A DNA stretch of 64,000 bases from Hemerocallis citrina (GCA_017893485.1 CM030364.1:43394109-43458108), one strand, 5' to 3'. Counted from the first letter of the stretch, positions 46,058-58,580 are shown. The notes: generated from the letters alone by a model not told the origin. Program-made: numbers and translations.

Positions 46058-46625
46058 TGATATGGCTAAAAATGGGGTTAAATCGGAACCATCCAAAACG
46101 GGGCGCGAATCTTAAAGCCTGGGGACGAAATGGTAATTTCACTCACAAATAGGTCTAAAACGGGTACTGGGTCTTCTCCCCAAAGACCCAATAACCCACA
46201 AACAGATCCACCTCAATTAGGTGCGGGTTTCAACCCGCAGCAGACCCAGTCCAACAGCATAGAATTAGGGTTTCTGATTAATCCTACTCAACGACCCTGA
46301 TTCACATCTATCATTTCACTGGAAAATTAGGGATTACATTCCTAATCTGATCCCAAAGGCGGTATAAATACCCCCCCATCCACCACCATTAAGAGGTAAT
46401 CAACCTTTTCCCAATTTACGCTCTCTCATAATCTTCTCTGATTACTGACTTGAGCGTCGGAGGGTACGTCATCGGGATCAACCTCGGTGTATCGCACTTT
46501 TTGCAGGTGAACGGCGGGAGTCAACGATCAAACTCCGGCGGAGGAGGTTAAGGTTTGATTATTCCGTTTCCCTAAGAATCCACAAATACTATCTGTTTGC
46601 CCCCACACCAGATTTAGCGGTAATA
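46058..46625 (+). repeat. Tat 5' LTR
   Basis: It begins TGATATGGCT and ends GCGGTAATA; the partner copy ends TAACA. A TATAAATACCCCC box is at 46363-46370. Confidence 0.93.
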
Positions 46626-46628
46626 GAT

Positions 46629-46645
46629 TGGCGCCGTCTGTGGGA
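46629..46645 (+). promoter_or_regulatory. Tat primer-binding site
   Basis: TGGCGCCGTCTGTGGGA lies three bases after the LTR, the form common in Tat-type elements. Confidence 0.85.
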
Positions 46646-46695
46646 ACCCACAAATAGCGATCCTTCCTCTCCCTTGGTTAAGATCATCTCCTGCC

Positions 46696-48530
46696 ATGCC
46701 TCCCCGAAAGCTGAGATCCAGAGGGTCCAACCGAGGACCTACTCCCCCTCAACAGCAGGAGATCCCCCTCCAAACCGTCCAGCCAACTAATCCTCCTCCT
46801 CAACCTGATCAGGCCCCGCAGCAGGACCAACCTCCTTATCAGATCCTCCAACCTCCTCGGGGTCAGATCGGTCCTCAGAATGCCGGTGCGGGGGGCTCCC
46901 GTCCCAATCCTCCGAAACAACCTCTCCAACATGACCACGTCTCCGTGCACAACCTCTCTACCGACTCCATGGCATCTCACAATTCCCGGGCCTCCGATGA
47001 CCTCCGCAACACCCTTAACAATCGGCATAAAGAAGAGGATCTTCACCGCCGTTTGGATGAAAGGCGGGTCCAAGAGGGAGTCTCCCGCCAACAACGTCCA
47101 AATAAGTGATCTCCTCATCGCCGAGAACATAAGAGGTCTCCGCCTCACCAAAGACGGAGAAAATCCCCTGAGCACTATAGAAGAAGACCTCGCTCACCGA
47201 GGGATGACAATGCTCCTATCACCCGTGCCGAATTCCAGCAATTCTAAGCAACCATCTTGCAAGCCCTCCATCTCCGACCCAACAATAACAATGCTCGGAG
47301 GGTCCCCACTCCTCCTCCAGTCCAAAGTCCTTGCCGACGGTCCCTGACTCCTCCCCCAGCTCCTAGCAACCCCCAGCACATTCCTAGTCCTCGCCACTCT
47401 CGAAGCTACCGTCGTCGTAGCCCCCACTCTCCCTCGTACGAAGACGAGTCCAGAGGCTCGTTCGATTACCGTCGAAGGGATGACACTGTCTACCGTCGTC
47501 TCCACGAATGGAGAGGCGCTTGGGTCAGCTAGACAGAGAAGAAGAGCTTAGAGGAAGGACCCTCCGCCCAAGCCGACCTCCTTTCTCTCGAACCATCATG
47601 GAGGCGCCCGTTCCAATAGGCTTCAAGCCTCCCCAATTCAAGACTTATTCCGGGGAGTCTGACCCTGTCGATCACATTGAAAGCTTTAAAACCCTTATGC
47701 TAATCCACCAAGCTTTCGATGCTCTGCTGTGCAAGACCTTCCCTGCTACTGTCAAGGGTCCGACTCGGGAATGGTACTCTCGCCTCGCCCCATCCTCAAT
47801 ATTCTCCTTCGAGCAATTCGAGACCCTCTTCATCACCCACTTTGTGAGTAGCCGCCGAACTGAGAAGACGAGCATTTCGCTACTCTACCTCAACCAGAAG
47901 AAGGGTGAGAAGCTGAGAGACTATATGAAAAGGTTCACCGCGGAAGCTAGGTCCATCGCTTCCCTCGACCAGTTGGTCGCTGCAGCAGCATTCCAATCAA
48001 ACGTCCTTAACTCCAGCCTTCGGTCCTCCCTCGCCAAGAAGCCCCTGCAGAACTTCTTTGACCTCCTTCTCTGAAGCGAGAAGTATATCCGGGCTGAGGA
48101 AGCTGAGCATCGCCCCACCTTTGAGGGGCCTTCCTCCGGAACCAAAAGAAAGGCAGGTGAAGAAGAGGGAGCCAAGAAGCTCCAGAAGGACAATGGCGGT
48201 CAGCGCCGCCCTCCCCCCAGATTCAAAAAATTTACTCCTCTTAATGCCAACATTTCCACTATTCTCATGGAAGTTGAGAAGGAAGGGGTGATACCTCCTG
48301 CCCCGAAGATGAACACCACTGGCAAGAAAAGGGACAGAGAGAAGTGGTGCCGCTATCACCGGGACCATGGCCACGACACCAATGATTGTCGGGCCTTGAA
48401 GAACGAGATTGAGGTTCTCATCCAGAGGGGGCAGCTGGCCAAATTTGTGAGAAAGGACCAAACCGATCTTCCTCCTCCTCCTCGGGGGACTAACAAGCGT
48501 CCTGAACGACGCGATGAGACACCTGAATTC
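46696..48530 (+). pseudogene. Tat gag
   Basis: The start MPPRKLRSRGSNRG opens a Pro/Gln-rich N-terminus, then an Arg/Ser-rich stretch, then the capsid domain at 47508-48074 (KTYSGESDPVDHIESFK, WYSRLAPSSIFSFEQFETLF, KKGEKLRDYMKRF). A TGA at 48072-48074 in place of an Arg codon interrupts DLLLRSEKY-like sequence. The tail has the Tat zinc-like motif WCRYHRDHGHDTNDCRALK. One frameshift near 47520 and several stops are present. Gag forms the particle. Confidence 0.9.
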
Positions 48531-49300
48531 GAAGAGGAGAGTATCCTACACCTCATCCATGGGGGCCCCATGGGAGGCACCTCCAACTCCTCTAGAAAGG
48601 CTTTCATAAGGAAAGTCAACTCAGTACATGGCATGCCCCCTCCCAAAGGCCTCGGAGTATCGGTCACCTTTTCAGATGAAGACCTCGAGGGTGTCCGAAC
48701 CCTCCATTGTGACGCAATAGTCATCAACCTCCATATGACGAATTTTAAAGTGGAGAGGATCCTGGTGGATAATGGCAGCTCCGTTAACATCCTCTTCCTC
48801 GCTGCTTTCAAAGGACTCAAACTATCCTGAGACAGACTTAAGCCCGCCGGCTACACACTCCACGGGTTCACGGGAGTGCCAGTGACTATTGAAGGGGTGA
48901 TCACCCTTGACGTAACCGCTGGCAAAACTCCTACTACCCGAACGGAGCTGATGGACTTCGTGGTCGTCAATGTCCCCGCTGCTTATAATGTGATTCTAGG
49001 CCGACCTGGCCTAGCTGCTCTGGAGGCCGTCCCATCGGTTTATCACCTCAAGATGAAATTCTCCACCAGGGCAGGGGTAGGAGAAGTAAGAGGCAGTCAG
49101 GAAATGGCCCGCAAATGCTACATATATGACCTCTACTGGGGGTCCAATACTCTCCCTCGAAACTCTTGAAATCCCCCAAGACGGTGTCCAACTAACGTCC
49201 GAGCCGGTGGATGAATTGGAGGAAGTGCTCTTCTCTGAGCAAGATCCGAACCGCAAGTTATTTATCAGTAAGCCCTCCCATCCGCCCTATGCTCCGACAT
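48530..49300 (+). pseudogene. Tat aspartic protease
   Basis: The active site reads ERILVDNGSSVNILF (about 48754-48800), the D-N-G-S-S form usual in Tat elements. A TGA at 48828-48830 replaces a Trp codon. The second hallmark YNVILGRPGLAAL is at about 48984-49020. A compensating pair of frameshifts lies near 49135 and 49265. Confidence 0.88.
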
Positions 49301-50080
49301 AGTCCAATACATTAGAAAGAACCGCAACCTCTTCGCATGGTCGGCTGTCGACATGCTAGGAATCTCTGAAAAGCTCCTCGTCCACCACTTGAGTGTTTCA
49401 CCGGGGTCCAAACCGGTTCAACAGAAGAGGTGCAAATTTGCTCCCGAGCGCCAACAAGCTATAAAAGAAGAGGTGGACAAGCTCCTTAAGGCTCGGTTCA
49501 TACAGGAGGTCAATTATCCCAAATGGCTCTCAAATGTCGTGATGGTAAAGAAGGCCAACGGGAGCTGGAGAATCTGCATCGATTTTACTGACCTGAATAA
49601 AGCATGCTCTAAAGATCCATTCCCTCTTCCAAGCATCGACACCCTGATTGATGCCACTTCGGGCTATGAGCTCCTCAGCTTCATGGACGCTTTCTCCGGG
49701 TACAATCAAATCTGCATGTTCCCCCTGGATATCCCGAAGACCTCTTTTGTTACCGATCAGGGCCTCCACTACTACAGGGTGATGCCTTTCGGGTTGAAGA
49801 ATGCAGGTGCCACCTATCAACGCCTCATTAACAAAGTCTTTCAAAATCAGATCGGCCACAACATGGAGGTGTATGTTGATGATATGCTCGTGAAGAGCAT
49901 CCATGGGGCCGACCATGTTACCGATCTACAAGAGGCGTTCGATGTATTAAGAAAGCATGATATGAGGCTCAATCCGAACAAGTGTGCATTCGGAGTCTCG
50001 TCGGGGAAATTCCTAGGCTTCATGGTCAGCTAAATAGGAATCGAAGCCAACCCCGAGAAGATCAAAGCCATACTGGACAT
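49300..50080 (+). pseudogene. Tat reverse transcriptase
   Basis: Ty3-type RT blocks run in order: KRCKFAPERQQAIKEEVDKL, WLSNVVMVKKANGSWRICID, DLNKACSKDPFPLPSID, LSFMDAFSGYNQI, YYRVMPFGLKNAGATYQRL and the catalytic MEVYVDDMLVKS. FLGFMVS ends at a TAA at 50031-50033, probably from CAA, and the same frame goes on with GIEANPEKIKAI. All three catalytic Asp are present. Confidence 0.93.
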
Positions 50081-51110
50081 GGCTCCTCCCAAAAATGTGA
50101 AAGAGGTTCAGAAGCTAACCGGCCGCCTCGTAGCTATAGGGTGCTTCCTTTCCAAGTTAGGGGAGAAGTGTCTTCCCTTTTTCAAGGCTCTCAGGGGGGC
50201 TAAGGGCTTCGAATGGGGTCAACAACAGCAGGAGTCGTTCGATCAGCTTAAAGCCTATCTAGTCAACCCCCCTCTCCTCAGCAAGCCTATCCCTGGGGAA
50301 ACACTCTACCTCTACTTAGCTGCCTCCGAACAAACCCTCAGTGCTGTCTTGGTGAGGGAAGAAGACAAGGCTCAGAAGCCCATCTATTATGTAAGCAAGG
50401 TACTTCGGGATGCCGAGCTTCGTTATCCAAGGCTAGGGAAGATGGCGTACGCCTTGGTCATGGCAGCTAGGAAGCTTCGCCAATATTTCCAATCCCACTC
50501 GGTGGTCGTTCTTACCGACCAACCGCTGAAGCAAGTCCTTCACAAGCCGGAGACCTCCGGCCACCTCATGAAGTGGTCGATCGAGCTGAGCCAGCATGAC
50601 ATATCATACCAGCCTCGGACCACGATCAAGGCTCAGGCCTTAGCTGAATTCATTGTAAAGAACACCATCCTCGAGGTCAGTCGAGCAGCAAACGGGCCTC
50701 CTATCTGGTCGGTATATGTGGACGGGTCCTCTTGCACCGAGGGAAGCAGAGCCGGGGTCATTCTGGCAGGCCCAGATGACTTCGTTCTCCAATACTCCCT
50801 CCGCATCAACTTCAAGGCCTCCAACAACGAAGCGGAGTATAAAGCCCTTATAGCCGGTCTCGGAATGGCCCGCAAAGCAGGGGCACAACATCTCCGGATA
50901 TTTAGTGACTCTCAACTGGTCGTAAATCAAGTCTTAGGCAAGTACGAAGTACGAGATGACCGAATGGCTAAGTATCTAGCCAAGGTCTAAAATCTCATGG
51001 CTCTATTCGAAGAGGCACTTATTCAGCGAATCCCTAGAGAGGAAAATTCCCAAGCAGATGCCCTCTCCAAGTTAGCCGCTTCTTCCCTCCAAGGTCTCGA
51101 GTAGACTGTC
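50080..51110 (+). pseudogene. Tat dual RNase H
   Basis: The first part holds the degenerate gypsy RNase H and connection (KLTGRLVAIGCFLSKLGEK, LYLYLAASEQTLSAVLV, VVVLTDQPLKQVLHKPE). The second is an archaeal-type RNase H whose four acids can be seen: WSVYVDGSSC (D), SNNEAEYKALIAG (E), IFSDSQLVVNQV (D) and, past a TAA at 50988-50990, QADALSKLA (D). Having two RNase H domains is a Tat hallmark. Confidence 0.92.
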
Positions 51111-52396
51111 CTGATTGAGGTACTCCTAAGGCCGAGTATAGAAGAAGAAACTTCCGACTCGATAGAGTCACTGCTTGTTCAACTTCAGGATAATTGGATA
51201 AAACCCCTAATAGAATTCCTAAGGGATGGGCTCCTCCCCGAAGACCCGAAAGAAGCCTGTCGAGTCAGAACCAAAGTGGAGCGATACACTCTTGTTGAGG
51301 GGATCCTGTACAAACGCTCATTCACTCAAATAGACGGCAGACCGTACCTGAGGTGCCTTTCCCCGGAACAAGCCACATATGCCTTACAAGCCAGGAAGGT
51401 GTTGAATTATGGATACCTCTGGCCTACCCTCCTCCAAGACGCCGAACGACACATTCGAAAATACAGCTCTTGTCAAAAGTATTCCAACATTCATCGCCTA
51501 CCCCAAGCTTAGCTCACCTCCCTATCAAGTACGATCCCTTTTGCAATGTGGGGAATGGATTTATTAGGGCCGTTTCCCCCAGCTCCCGGCCAGCTCAAAT
51601 TCTTAGTCGTGGTAATCGGCTACTTTTCAAAGTGGATAGAGGCCGAGCCTTTGGCTACAATCACCGAGAACAAAGTACTTCAATTCTTCTGGAAGAGCAT
51701 CATCTGTAGGTTCGGCGTCCCTCGAGTCCTTATAACAGACAATGGAACACAATTTACAGGGGCCGCATTTCGAGCTCTATGTGAAGACTTCGCCATCCAA
51801 CAACGCTTCTCCTCTGTCTCCCACCCACAGTCAAATGGTCAAGTAGAAAATGCCAACCGACAAATCCTCTCCGATATTAAGAAGAGGCTGGATAAGTCCG
51901 CTAAAGGCTTATGGGTTGATCAGCTCCCTAACGTACTGTGGAATTACCGCACGCGAAACGGACCCCCACAGGAGAGTTGCCATTTAATCTCACCTATGGG
52001 TCCGAAGCTGTGATCCCCTTGGAAGATGGTGTACCCTCTCCTTGCCTCATTGCCTATGAAGAATAGCAGAATGCCAGGGAGCTTCAGGCAAATTTGGATT
52101 TGATTGATGAGCTCCATGAAAGAGCCTCGATTCGCCAACAAAGCTACCGAAGGAGGATCGAGCTGGCCTACAACAAGAGGGTCCGTCCCACCAACCCCAA
52201 AGAAGGGGACTTGGTCATCAGAAAGTTAGCTATCTCATTTCCTAGTCAGAAGAACAAACTAGCCCCAAATTGAGAAGGACCCTACAAGATCACCAAAGTG
52301 GTTCAGCTCGGGACATACCGTCTAGAAGACCTTGAAGGAAGAGAGATTCCCAGGACTTGAAATGCCGACCATCTCTTGAAGTACCAAGAGAGTGCA
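51110..52396 (+). pseudogene. Tat integrase
   Basis: The zinc part survives in part (YSSCQKYSNIH). The DDE core shows WGMDLLGPFPPAPGQLKFL (D), VLITDNGTQFTGAAF (D) and SHPQSNGQVENANRQIL (E). A frameshift near 51965 precedes the C-terminal domain, which is seen to about 52396 (ELAYNKRVRPTNPKEGDLV, LGTYRLEDLEGREIPRT). Several stops are present. Confidence 0.92.
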
Positions 52397-52590
52397 TGAA
52401 CGCCTCTCTGAGTACCTTTAGATGTCGAACCGTTCCTTTCCCTTCACTTGTATTTTACTTTTGCTTCTTTATTTCTCCAATGTAATAACAGCTCGCAACT
52501 TAGAAGCAGCCGACTATTAGTTTTCAATAAAGAACATTTTTCTTCATATCTTACTTGTGAATTGCTTGTATCTCTCTGTTCTTACCTTCT
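52397..52590 (+). other. spacer after Tat integrase
   Basis: A short AT-rich spacer, possibly with the sense transcript's polyadenylation region; nothing else is seen. Confidence 0.4.
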
Positions 52591-53290
52591 TTATACTCTA
52601 ACGACGAGTTCGGAGTCCAACACTTGGCTCGACTCTGCTTCGCAAGCTCACTCTTAAGCGAGCTAGAAGTGGTTCGCCATTCGGAATTGCTCCCACAACC
52701 ATTGAAACATACTCAAACGATGAGTTTGGAGTCCAACACTTGGCCCGACTTCGCTTCGCAGGCTCGCTCTTAAGCAAGTTAGAAGTGGTTCGCCATTCGG
52801 AATTGCTCCCACAACCGTTGAAACATACTCAAACGATGAGTTCGGAGTCCAACACTTGGCTCAACTCCGCTTCACAGGCTCGCTCTTAAGCGAGCTAGAA
52901 GTGGTTCGCCATTCGGAATTGCTCCTACAACCGTTGAAACATACTCAAACGACCAGTTCAGAGTCTAACACTTGGCTCAATTCCACTTCGCAGGCTCGCT
53001 CTTAAGCGAGCTAGAAGTGGTTCGCCATTCTGAATTACTCCCACAACCGTTGAAACATACTCAAACGACGAGTTCGGAGTCCCACACTTGGCTCAATTCC
53101 ACTTCGCAGGCTCGCTCTTAAGCGAGCTAGAAGTGGTTCGCCATTCTGAATTACTCCCACAACCGTTGAAACATACTCAAACGACGAGTTCGGAGTCCCA
53201 CACTTGGCTCGACTTCGCTTCGCAAGCTCGCTCTTAAGCGAGCTAGAAGTGTTTCGCCATTCGGAATTGCTCCCGCAACCGTTGAAGTAT
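52591..53290. repeat. 116-bp minisatellite, six copies
   Basis: The word ACGAYGAGTTYGGAGTCC recurs at 52601, 52717, 52833, 52949, 53065 and 53181, exactly 116 bp apart. Each unit holds a hairpin, GCTCGCTCTTAAGCGAGC, and ends in TTGCTCCCACAACCGTTG. Confidence 0.96.
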
Positions 53291-53780
53291 ACTCCCACTT
53301 CGCTGCCACACGCGAAATTCCTACAACTAGACTAGACGTGGGGGAAGAGCGAAACTTCTACAACTCTACTAAACATGGGAGAAGCTGATGCTAGGTCTAC
53401 CATTTGTATGCTAGTCTTGGTACACTGCATCTCTTGATCCTCATGGTTGGAAGGTCATTGATATGAATTTTCTATATTCTTTGTACTCCCTCAAGAGAAG
53501 ATATCATCTTCAAACATGAACTTGCTAGAGGCTTCAGTGAATTCCCAGCCTGGACAGTCCTCAGTTTTTTCACAAGGCGAAGTCGAAGGTCCACGACAGA
53601 CCTAGTCCTTGATCAAATACTGGACTATGAAATCACCTCTAGAATCTCGTATATTGTCGACCAATGCCCAGGACTCTGAGGAGCTAACCTCTGGTTCTTA
53701 TAGTTCGTTTAAAGTTGAAGTAATCCTCCAAAAGGTGGTTCTCCACTGCAAGAAAATCACTCTCACGGATTCACGAGCCA
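53291..53780. other. unassigned Tat sequence
   Basis: No repeat or coding similarity was recognised between the two minisatellites. Confidence 0.4.
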
Positions 53781-54010
53781 AGAGGTTCGAAGCAGTGCTC
53801 AGCACACCGAGTCGAGCGCTCTTGGCACCGACACCCAAACAAGCAAAAACTTTGCTCTGGACCTCGGCACGCCTAGTCGAGCGCTCTTGACACCGACGCC
53901 CAAACAAGAAAAAATCCTGCTCTAGGACCTCGGCACGCTTTGCTGAACACTCTTGGCACCGACGACCAAACGAGCAAAAATCTAGCCCTAGATCTCGGCA
54001 CGCAAAAGAT
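53781..54010. repeat. about 66-bp tandem repeat, three copies
   Basis: Each unit carries CCTCGGCACGC, GAGCGCTCTTGGCACCGAC and CCCAAACAAGCAAAAA-like parts. The CTCGGCAC...CACCGAC core is shared with the array at 57870-58580, 4 kb away. Confidence 0.85.
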
Positions 54011-54208
54011 AATTACGAGTCATACAATAACACAAGGCTACTACAATGCAAGTCCAAAAAAAATGAACATCATTTCGATTAAGTGTGGGGAGACAATACA
54101 AAGCGGCATCTTCTTTACAATTGAGCTACAAGACTTCCAAAAGCAAAAAACTACAATGCCGACTCGTTACACTTAGACGAAATACAAAACTTGGAAAACA
54201 AAAAATCT

Positions 54209-57200
54209 TCAACGTTTCCTTGGCGCAGGGATGTTTCGCTTCAAAGACACTCGGGGGCGGCGACGCTCGACCCCGGTGCTCGTCCCTAAGCCAGCGAATT
54301 GGGACGTGTCTTCGGCGCTGCTCCTAACAGATGCACTGACAGACGCCCCACTCGATGAAATTGCCACACCGCTCTGGGCATCACCCGGGCTTGGTCGCCC
54401 TATGGACGAATGTGTCGCGAGCTCGTAAAATGAAATGCCTCGCTCGCCTTCCTCGCGAGTGCGGGAAGTGCTCCTGACATTAATTGGCCTCGAGTGCGGC
54501 TTTAGGCGAGCCACTTCAACCTCCAGCTCAGCGATCCTTTGTTTGAAAGACTCGTCTCCTACATCTACCACGAAGAGAGGAGGTACGGCGGAGCTCGGAA
54601 TGCAAGGGCGACTGGCGATAATCCAGTGGAAGTGAGTGACTTCGATGCCCCTGTCCACTGTGGATCTTTTCAATGCATCGACCTCCGCCGTCAACTCATC
54701 ACATTTGGTCATCAGCCTGCCCACTGCCTTGGTCAGCTCCTCTTCCTCTGCTAGAAGTTCAGCCTCCACGATCTGCAAGTGGTGCACTTCGGTGAGCATA
54801 TCGTCCCTCTCCGCTGTCATCTTCAACAGAGAGAGTTGGAGACACTTCAACCTTAGCCCATTTGTGAAGGCTGTCGACGAGCCATCCTCCTCGTCTATGG
54901 GAGGAATCTCGGCGAGCCGACCCTCTAGTAGCCGAATCTCGATGCCCCGTCGGCTCAAGATCACCTGCAAGTGGTTCCGCTCGCTCTCAGCCCTGTGCAA
55001 CCCCAACTCGATTTCATAAAGGCGCTCTCGGCACCTGGCCAAACACAGTCTCGTCGACCCCAAGCTGTCCTCGGAACCAAACTTCTCCCTGGAGCGAGTA
55101 GGTTCGGCTGAGTGGGTCACCTCGGCAAGCTGAAAAGATCAAAGCAAATAACGGGGCTCAGTAAATAGTCACAAGTTTACTCCTCATCCGGCCCCTGAAT
55201 AAAAGCTACATGCACCTAAGGCGAAAGTTCTTTGTCTAAACACTTAGTCGAATTTCAAGCAAACATAAAAAAAAGGGGGTTATTCAAAGGAAACACGGGG
55301 TCGAGCTCAAAAGTTTCTTTCATTCATCACAAAAAATGCGGTGGCCAGTCCGCAACTAGGCAATACAGGACAAGAAAAAACTCAAAAGATAAAAAAAAGA
55401 ACAAAAGAGAGAAGAAATCAAGGGTTGACCTCTTTCTCGGGGCGTCGAGAGTGGACGGGGACAGGCCCCCCAATGGGGCCTGAATCGCCAGTGGGGTCAC
55501 TTCGGTAATCTACACCTCGCCGATGACCTCAACCTCGCAGTCGTCCTCATCGTCGACTTCTTCTTCTTCTCCCTCCGATTCACGGTTGAAGCCCTCGACA
55601 TGGCCCGGGAATAGCCTCCACCCCGAGCAGTACACCTCAGGGTATCGCTCCGACACCTGAGAGATGGCTTGGGCATAGGCCTTGACCATGTTTTGGGCAA
55701 GGAAGCCCTACGCCTTCGCCATGGTGGCCTCTTCGGCCCCCTTTACCGCGACATCCTTGGTCTCTGCCGCCTCGGCCAGTTGCTTGGCCGACTCCTCCTT
55801 CTACCACAGAAGGTCGGCCTCGAGCTTTGCGACCAGGCCTTCGAGGTACTCGAGCCTCGTCGACCTCCCCTCTAACTCAACCCTCAGCTCGTCGAGCTCT
55901 GTGCCCATTCGAGCCTTTTCGGTCCGAGCCCGGTCGGTCTTCTGCTTCAGCACCTTCTCCAACTCTGTCATCTTTTCTGTAAGATGACCGAAGTGGACGA
56001 TGATCTACAACAAAACAACAAAAAGTGTAAAGAATTAGAAAAATCAAAAGTGAAAGTAACCAACAAAAGCAGAAATTCGACACTTACCGAAACTGCCGAG
56101 CGCGCGATCTCGATGGCGTCGTTGCCCGCCAGGCCGGCCTCCATGGCGGCTTGGTCCTTTGGCGTCGCCAGGTGTTTGACCACCTGCATACTCGTCAAGG
56201 AGTCGCCAAGGAACCCATCATGCTTCCGAACCTGCCAGTCCAGAATGTGGATCCTCTTATGCTCCTCAGTCAGGAGCTCTTCGGCCATCACCGCCAGCGG
56301 AGGCGTCCCCATCCCGAGAGCTGCGGAGACCGGGAAGCCCCTGCCTCAGTCGACGCTGAGGCTACTCCTGCGGCCGTGGTCAGGGTCACCATAGCCGGAG
56401 GCTCCACACCCTCGACTACGCCCGCGCCCCTCGGAGCCTTCGCGGGCGGCAGCTTGGTGGAGACCCTCTTGTGCTTCTTCGGTGCCTTACTTCCGAGGGC
56501 GGCCCTCTGCGCCATTACCGCGTCGAAATCCATTGCCTCTGCATAAAGTAAGAAGCTGGTTAAAAACACAAGTTGGAATAAAAAAAATAAAATAAAAAAT
56601 GAATGAGAACGTAGAAACAGCCGCGCACTGGGATCTACGCGGCTGAGCCCTCTCCTGAAGAGAACATCTTCGGTCAGCTCTCTCCAATCGTACTTCGGCC
56701 TGTCTAGAAGAGTCTGCACTGCCTCCTTTTGAGGGTGAAGCACCGGTAACTCCCTCACTCGCCTCGACACCTCCTCCATGAAACTGGTAGGTATGGGCCA
56801 TGCCTCTGCACTCCGCACTATAAGGTACTTATCTCGCCAGTGCCTGATGGAGTCGGGGCAGACGACGAGCCGACCTCCGTACCTCGGAGCTAGGTAGTAC
56901 CGGAACTCCAACCGGTACTGCTGATGAAGCCGGTAGATAGTCCGGAGTACCCTCAGCTCTGGCTCAATCCCAGCCGCTTGGTAGTGGAGCACGAACCCAT
57001 TGATAACTTTCCACGTGTTTAGCATTAGTTGAATGGGGCTGACCCCAAACCACCTAAGCACTTGAATCGCGAACGGGTGGAGAGGCAGCCGAGCCCCGGC
57101 GATGAAGGCATCGACCGGCCAGAAACACATGTTTACTGGCATTGGAAAATTTGCCCTAACCTCGGGACCAGGCTGCATCAGTTTGTACTCCTCCGAAATT

Positions 57201-57418
57201 TGGAAGCAACTTTGGATCACTGCCAAATCCTCCAGGCTGAGAATCGAGACCGTCTCATCGGCCTCGAAGGTCTCCCTTGCCTCATTCTTCTCGAAGGCTC
57301 TCCCCCTCCCATGGATGATGCGTTCGGCATGCTCCTCAGAAAGCTCTCGAACCCGCTGAAGCCCGGTCAGTGGCCCTGGATACTTGCCGAATGGCCCCAT
57401 GTGCTGCGGATCCTCCAC
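54209..57418 (-). pseudogene. antisense multi-exon gene of the Tat element
   Basis: On the minus strand, opposite to gag-pol. The ATG at 57418 opens a 250-codon exon with WPVDAFIAGARLPLHPFA, VLRWFGVSPIQLMLNTW and YYLAPRYGGRLVV, resembling the PF04195 'putative gypsy type transposon' domain. GT-AG introns can be read: about 56640-56545 (ends TTTATGCAG), 56087-55991 (starts GTAAGTG, ends TTGTTGTAG) and one ending TCTTTTCAG near 55131. Later exons are mainly coiled coil (MTELEKVLKQKTDRARTEKA; 55120-54209 has KMTAERDDMLTEVHHLQ). The end is basic (RPRVSLKRNIPAPRKR). Two in-frame TAG stops near 55800 and 55710 and a frameshift near 56300 show decay. Function is unknown; similar antisense frames are known in Tat elements. 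Confidence 0.8.
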
Positions 57419-57518
57419 TATACTGTTTCGACCGGATAACTTCTTGCCTTTATCTTGGCGACTCGGAGAAGGGACTTCGGCGGCAGAAGGGAGGGCTCGG
57501 AGATAGGAGAAAGAGACA

Positions 57519-57526
57519 TATTTATA
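57519..57526 (-). promoter_or_regulatory. TATA box of the antisense gene
   Basis: TATAAATATGTCTC on the minus strand lies about 100 bp upstream of the antisense ATG at 57418, a suitable promoter position. Confidence 0.6.
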
Positions 57527-57869
57527 CTTGAAAAACGACTAACTATAAATTACTTTGAAGTGATGTGTGCGGTCGGAATTTTCACCGGAAAGCGATGGAT
57601 GATCACCGTGAGCTCTCACTAGTAGAAATTACCGTCTGAGTAAAAATTCGGAGAAGTGAGAAATGAGAGGGGGGGGTGAAGTTTTATAGAGCTTAGCACA
57701 CGAAACGAGGTTAATGGGCCCACAGAGCTAGCCCATTTACACAAGGTGACAAAATGACCTGCACCGTCTCATTATTTACCGCGCCTAGCTGTACTATCAC
57801 ATTAATGACTGTCACATATGTCAGAAGTTCAGCAGTCGCCAACTCAGCCTGACGTCTCCTATGTTGCCA

Positions 57870-58580
57870 AAAATCGCAACCCAAGTCCTCAGCACATGCT
57901 ACCGAGCGTTTTTGCCACCGACCATGTTACATAGAAAAAATTGGACCTCGGCACATGCTGCCAAGCGTTCTTGCCACCGACCATGTTACATGAAAAAAAT
58001 TGTTACATGGAAAAAATTGGACCTCGGCACATGCTGCCGAGTGTTCTTGCCATCGACCATGTTACATGAAAAAAATTGGACCTCGGCATATGTTGCTGAG
58101 CATTCTTGCCACCGACCATGTTACATGGAAAAAATTGTTACATGTAAAAAACTGAACCTCGGCACATGCTGCCTAGCGTTCTTGCCACCGACCATGTTAC
58201 ATGGAAAAAATTGGACCTCGGCACATGCTGCCGAGCGTTTTTACCACCGACCATGTTACATGGAAAAAAATTGGATCTCGGCACATGCTGCTGAGCGTTC
58301 TTGCCACCGACCATGTTACATGGAAAAAATTGTTACATGAAAAAAAAAAAAAATTGGAGCTCGGCACATGCTGCCGAATGCTCTTGCCATCGACCATGTT
58401 ATATGGAAGAAGTAGACCTCGGCACATGCTGACGAGCGCTCTTGCCACCGACCATGTTATGTGGAAAAAGTGGACCTCGGCACATGTCGTCGAGCGCTCT
58501 CGCCACCGATCATGTTACATGGAAAAGTGAACCTCGGAACATGCTGCCGAGCGCTCTCGGCACCGACCCTCTTACAGGGA
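57870..58580. repeat. about 58-bp minisatellite, about 11 copies
   Basis: Units read CCTCGGCACATGCTGCCGAG, CGTTCTTGCCACCGACCATG, TTACATGGAAAAAATTGGA, with spacing of 55-78 bp because some carry a second TTACATGAAAAAAA block. CTCGGCACATGCTGCCGAG is a near-palindrome in each unit. Confidence 0.93.

Noticed and set aside
55682..56546. Plus-strand frames of 101-136 codons
   Set aside because: They are shadows of the antisense gene exons on the other strand.
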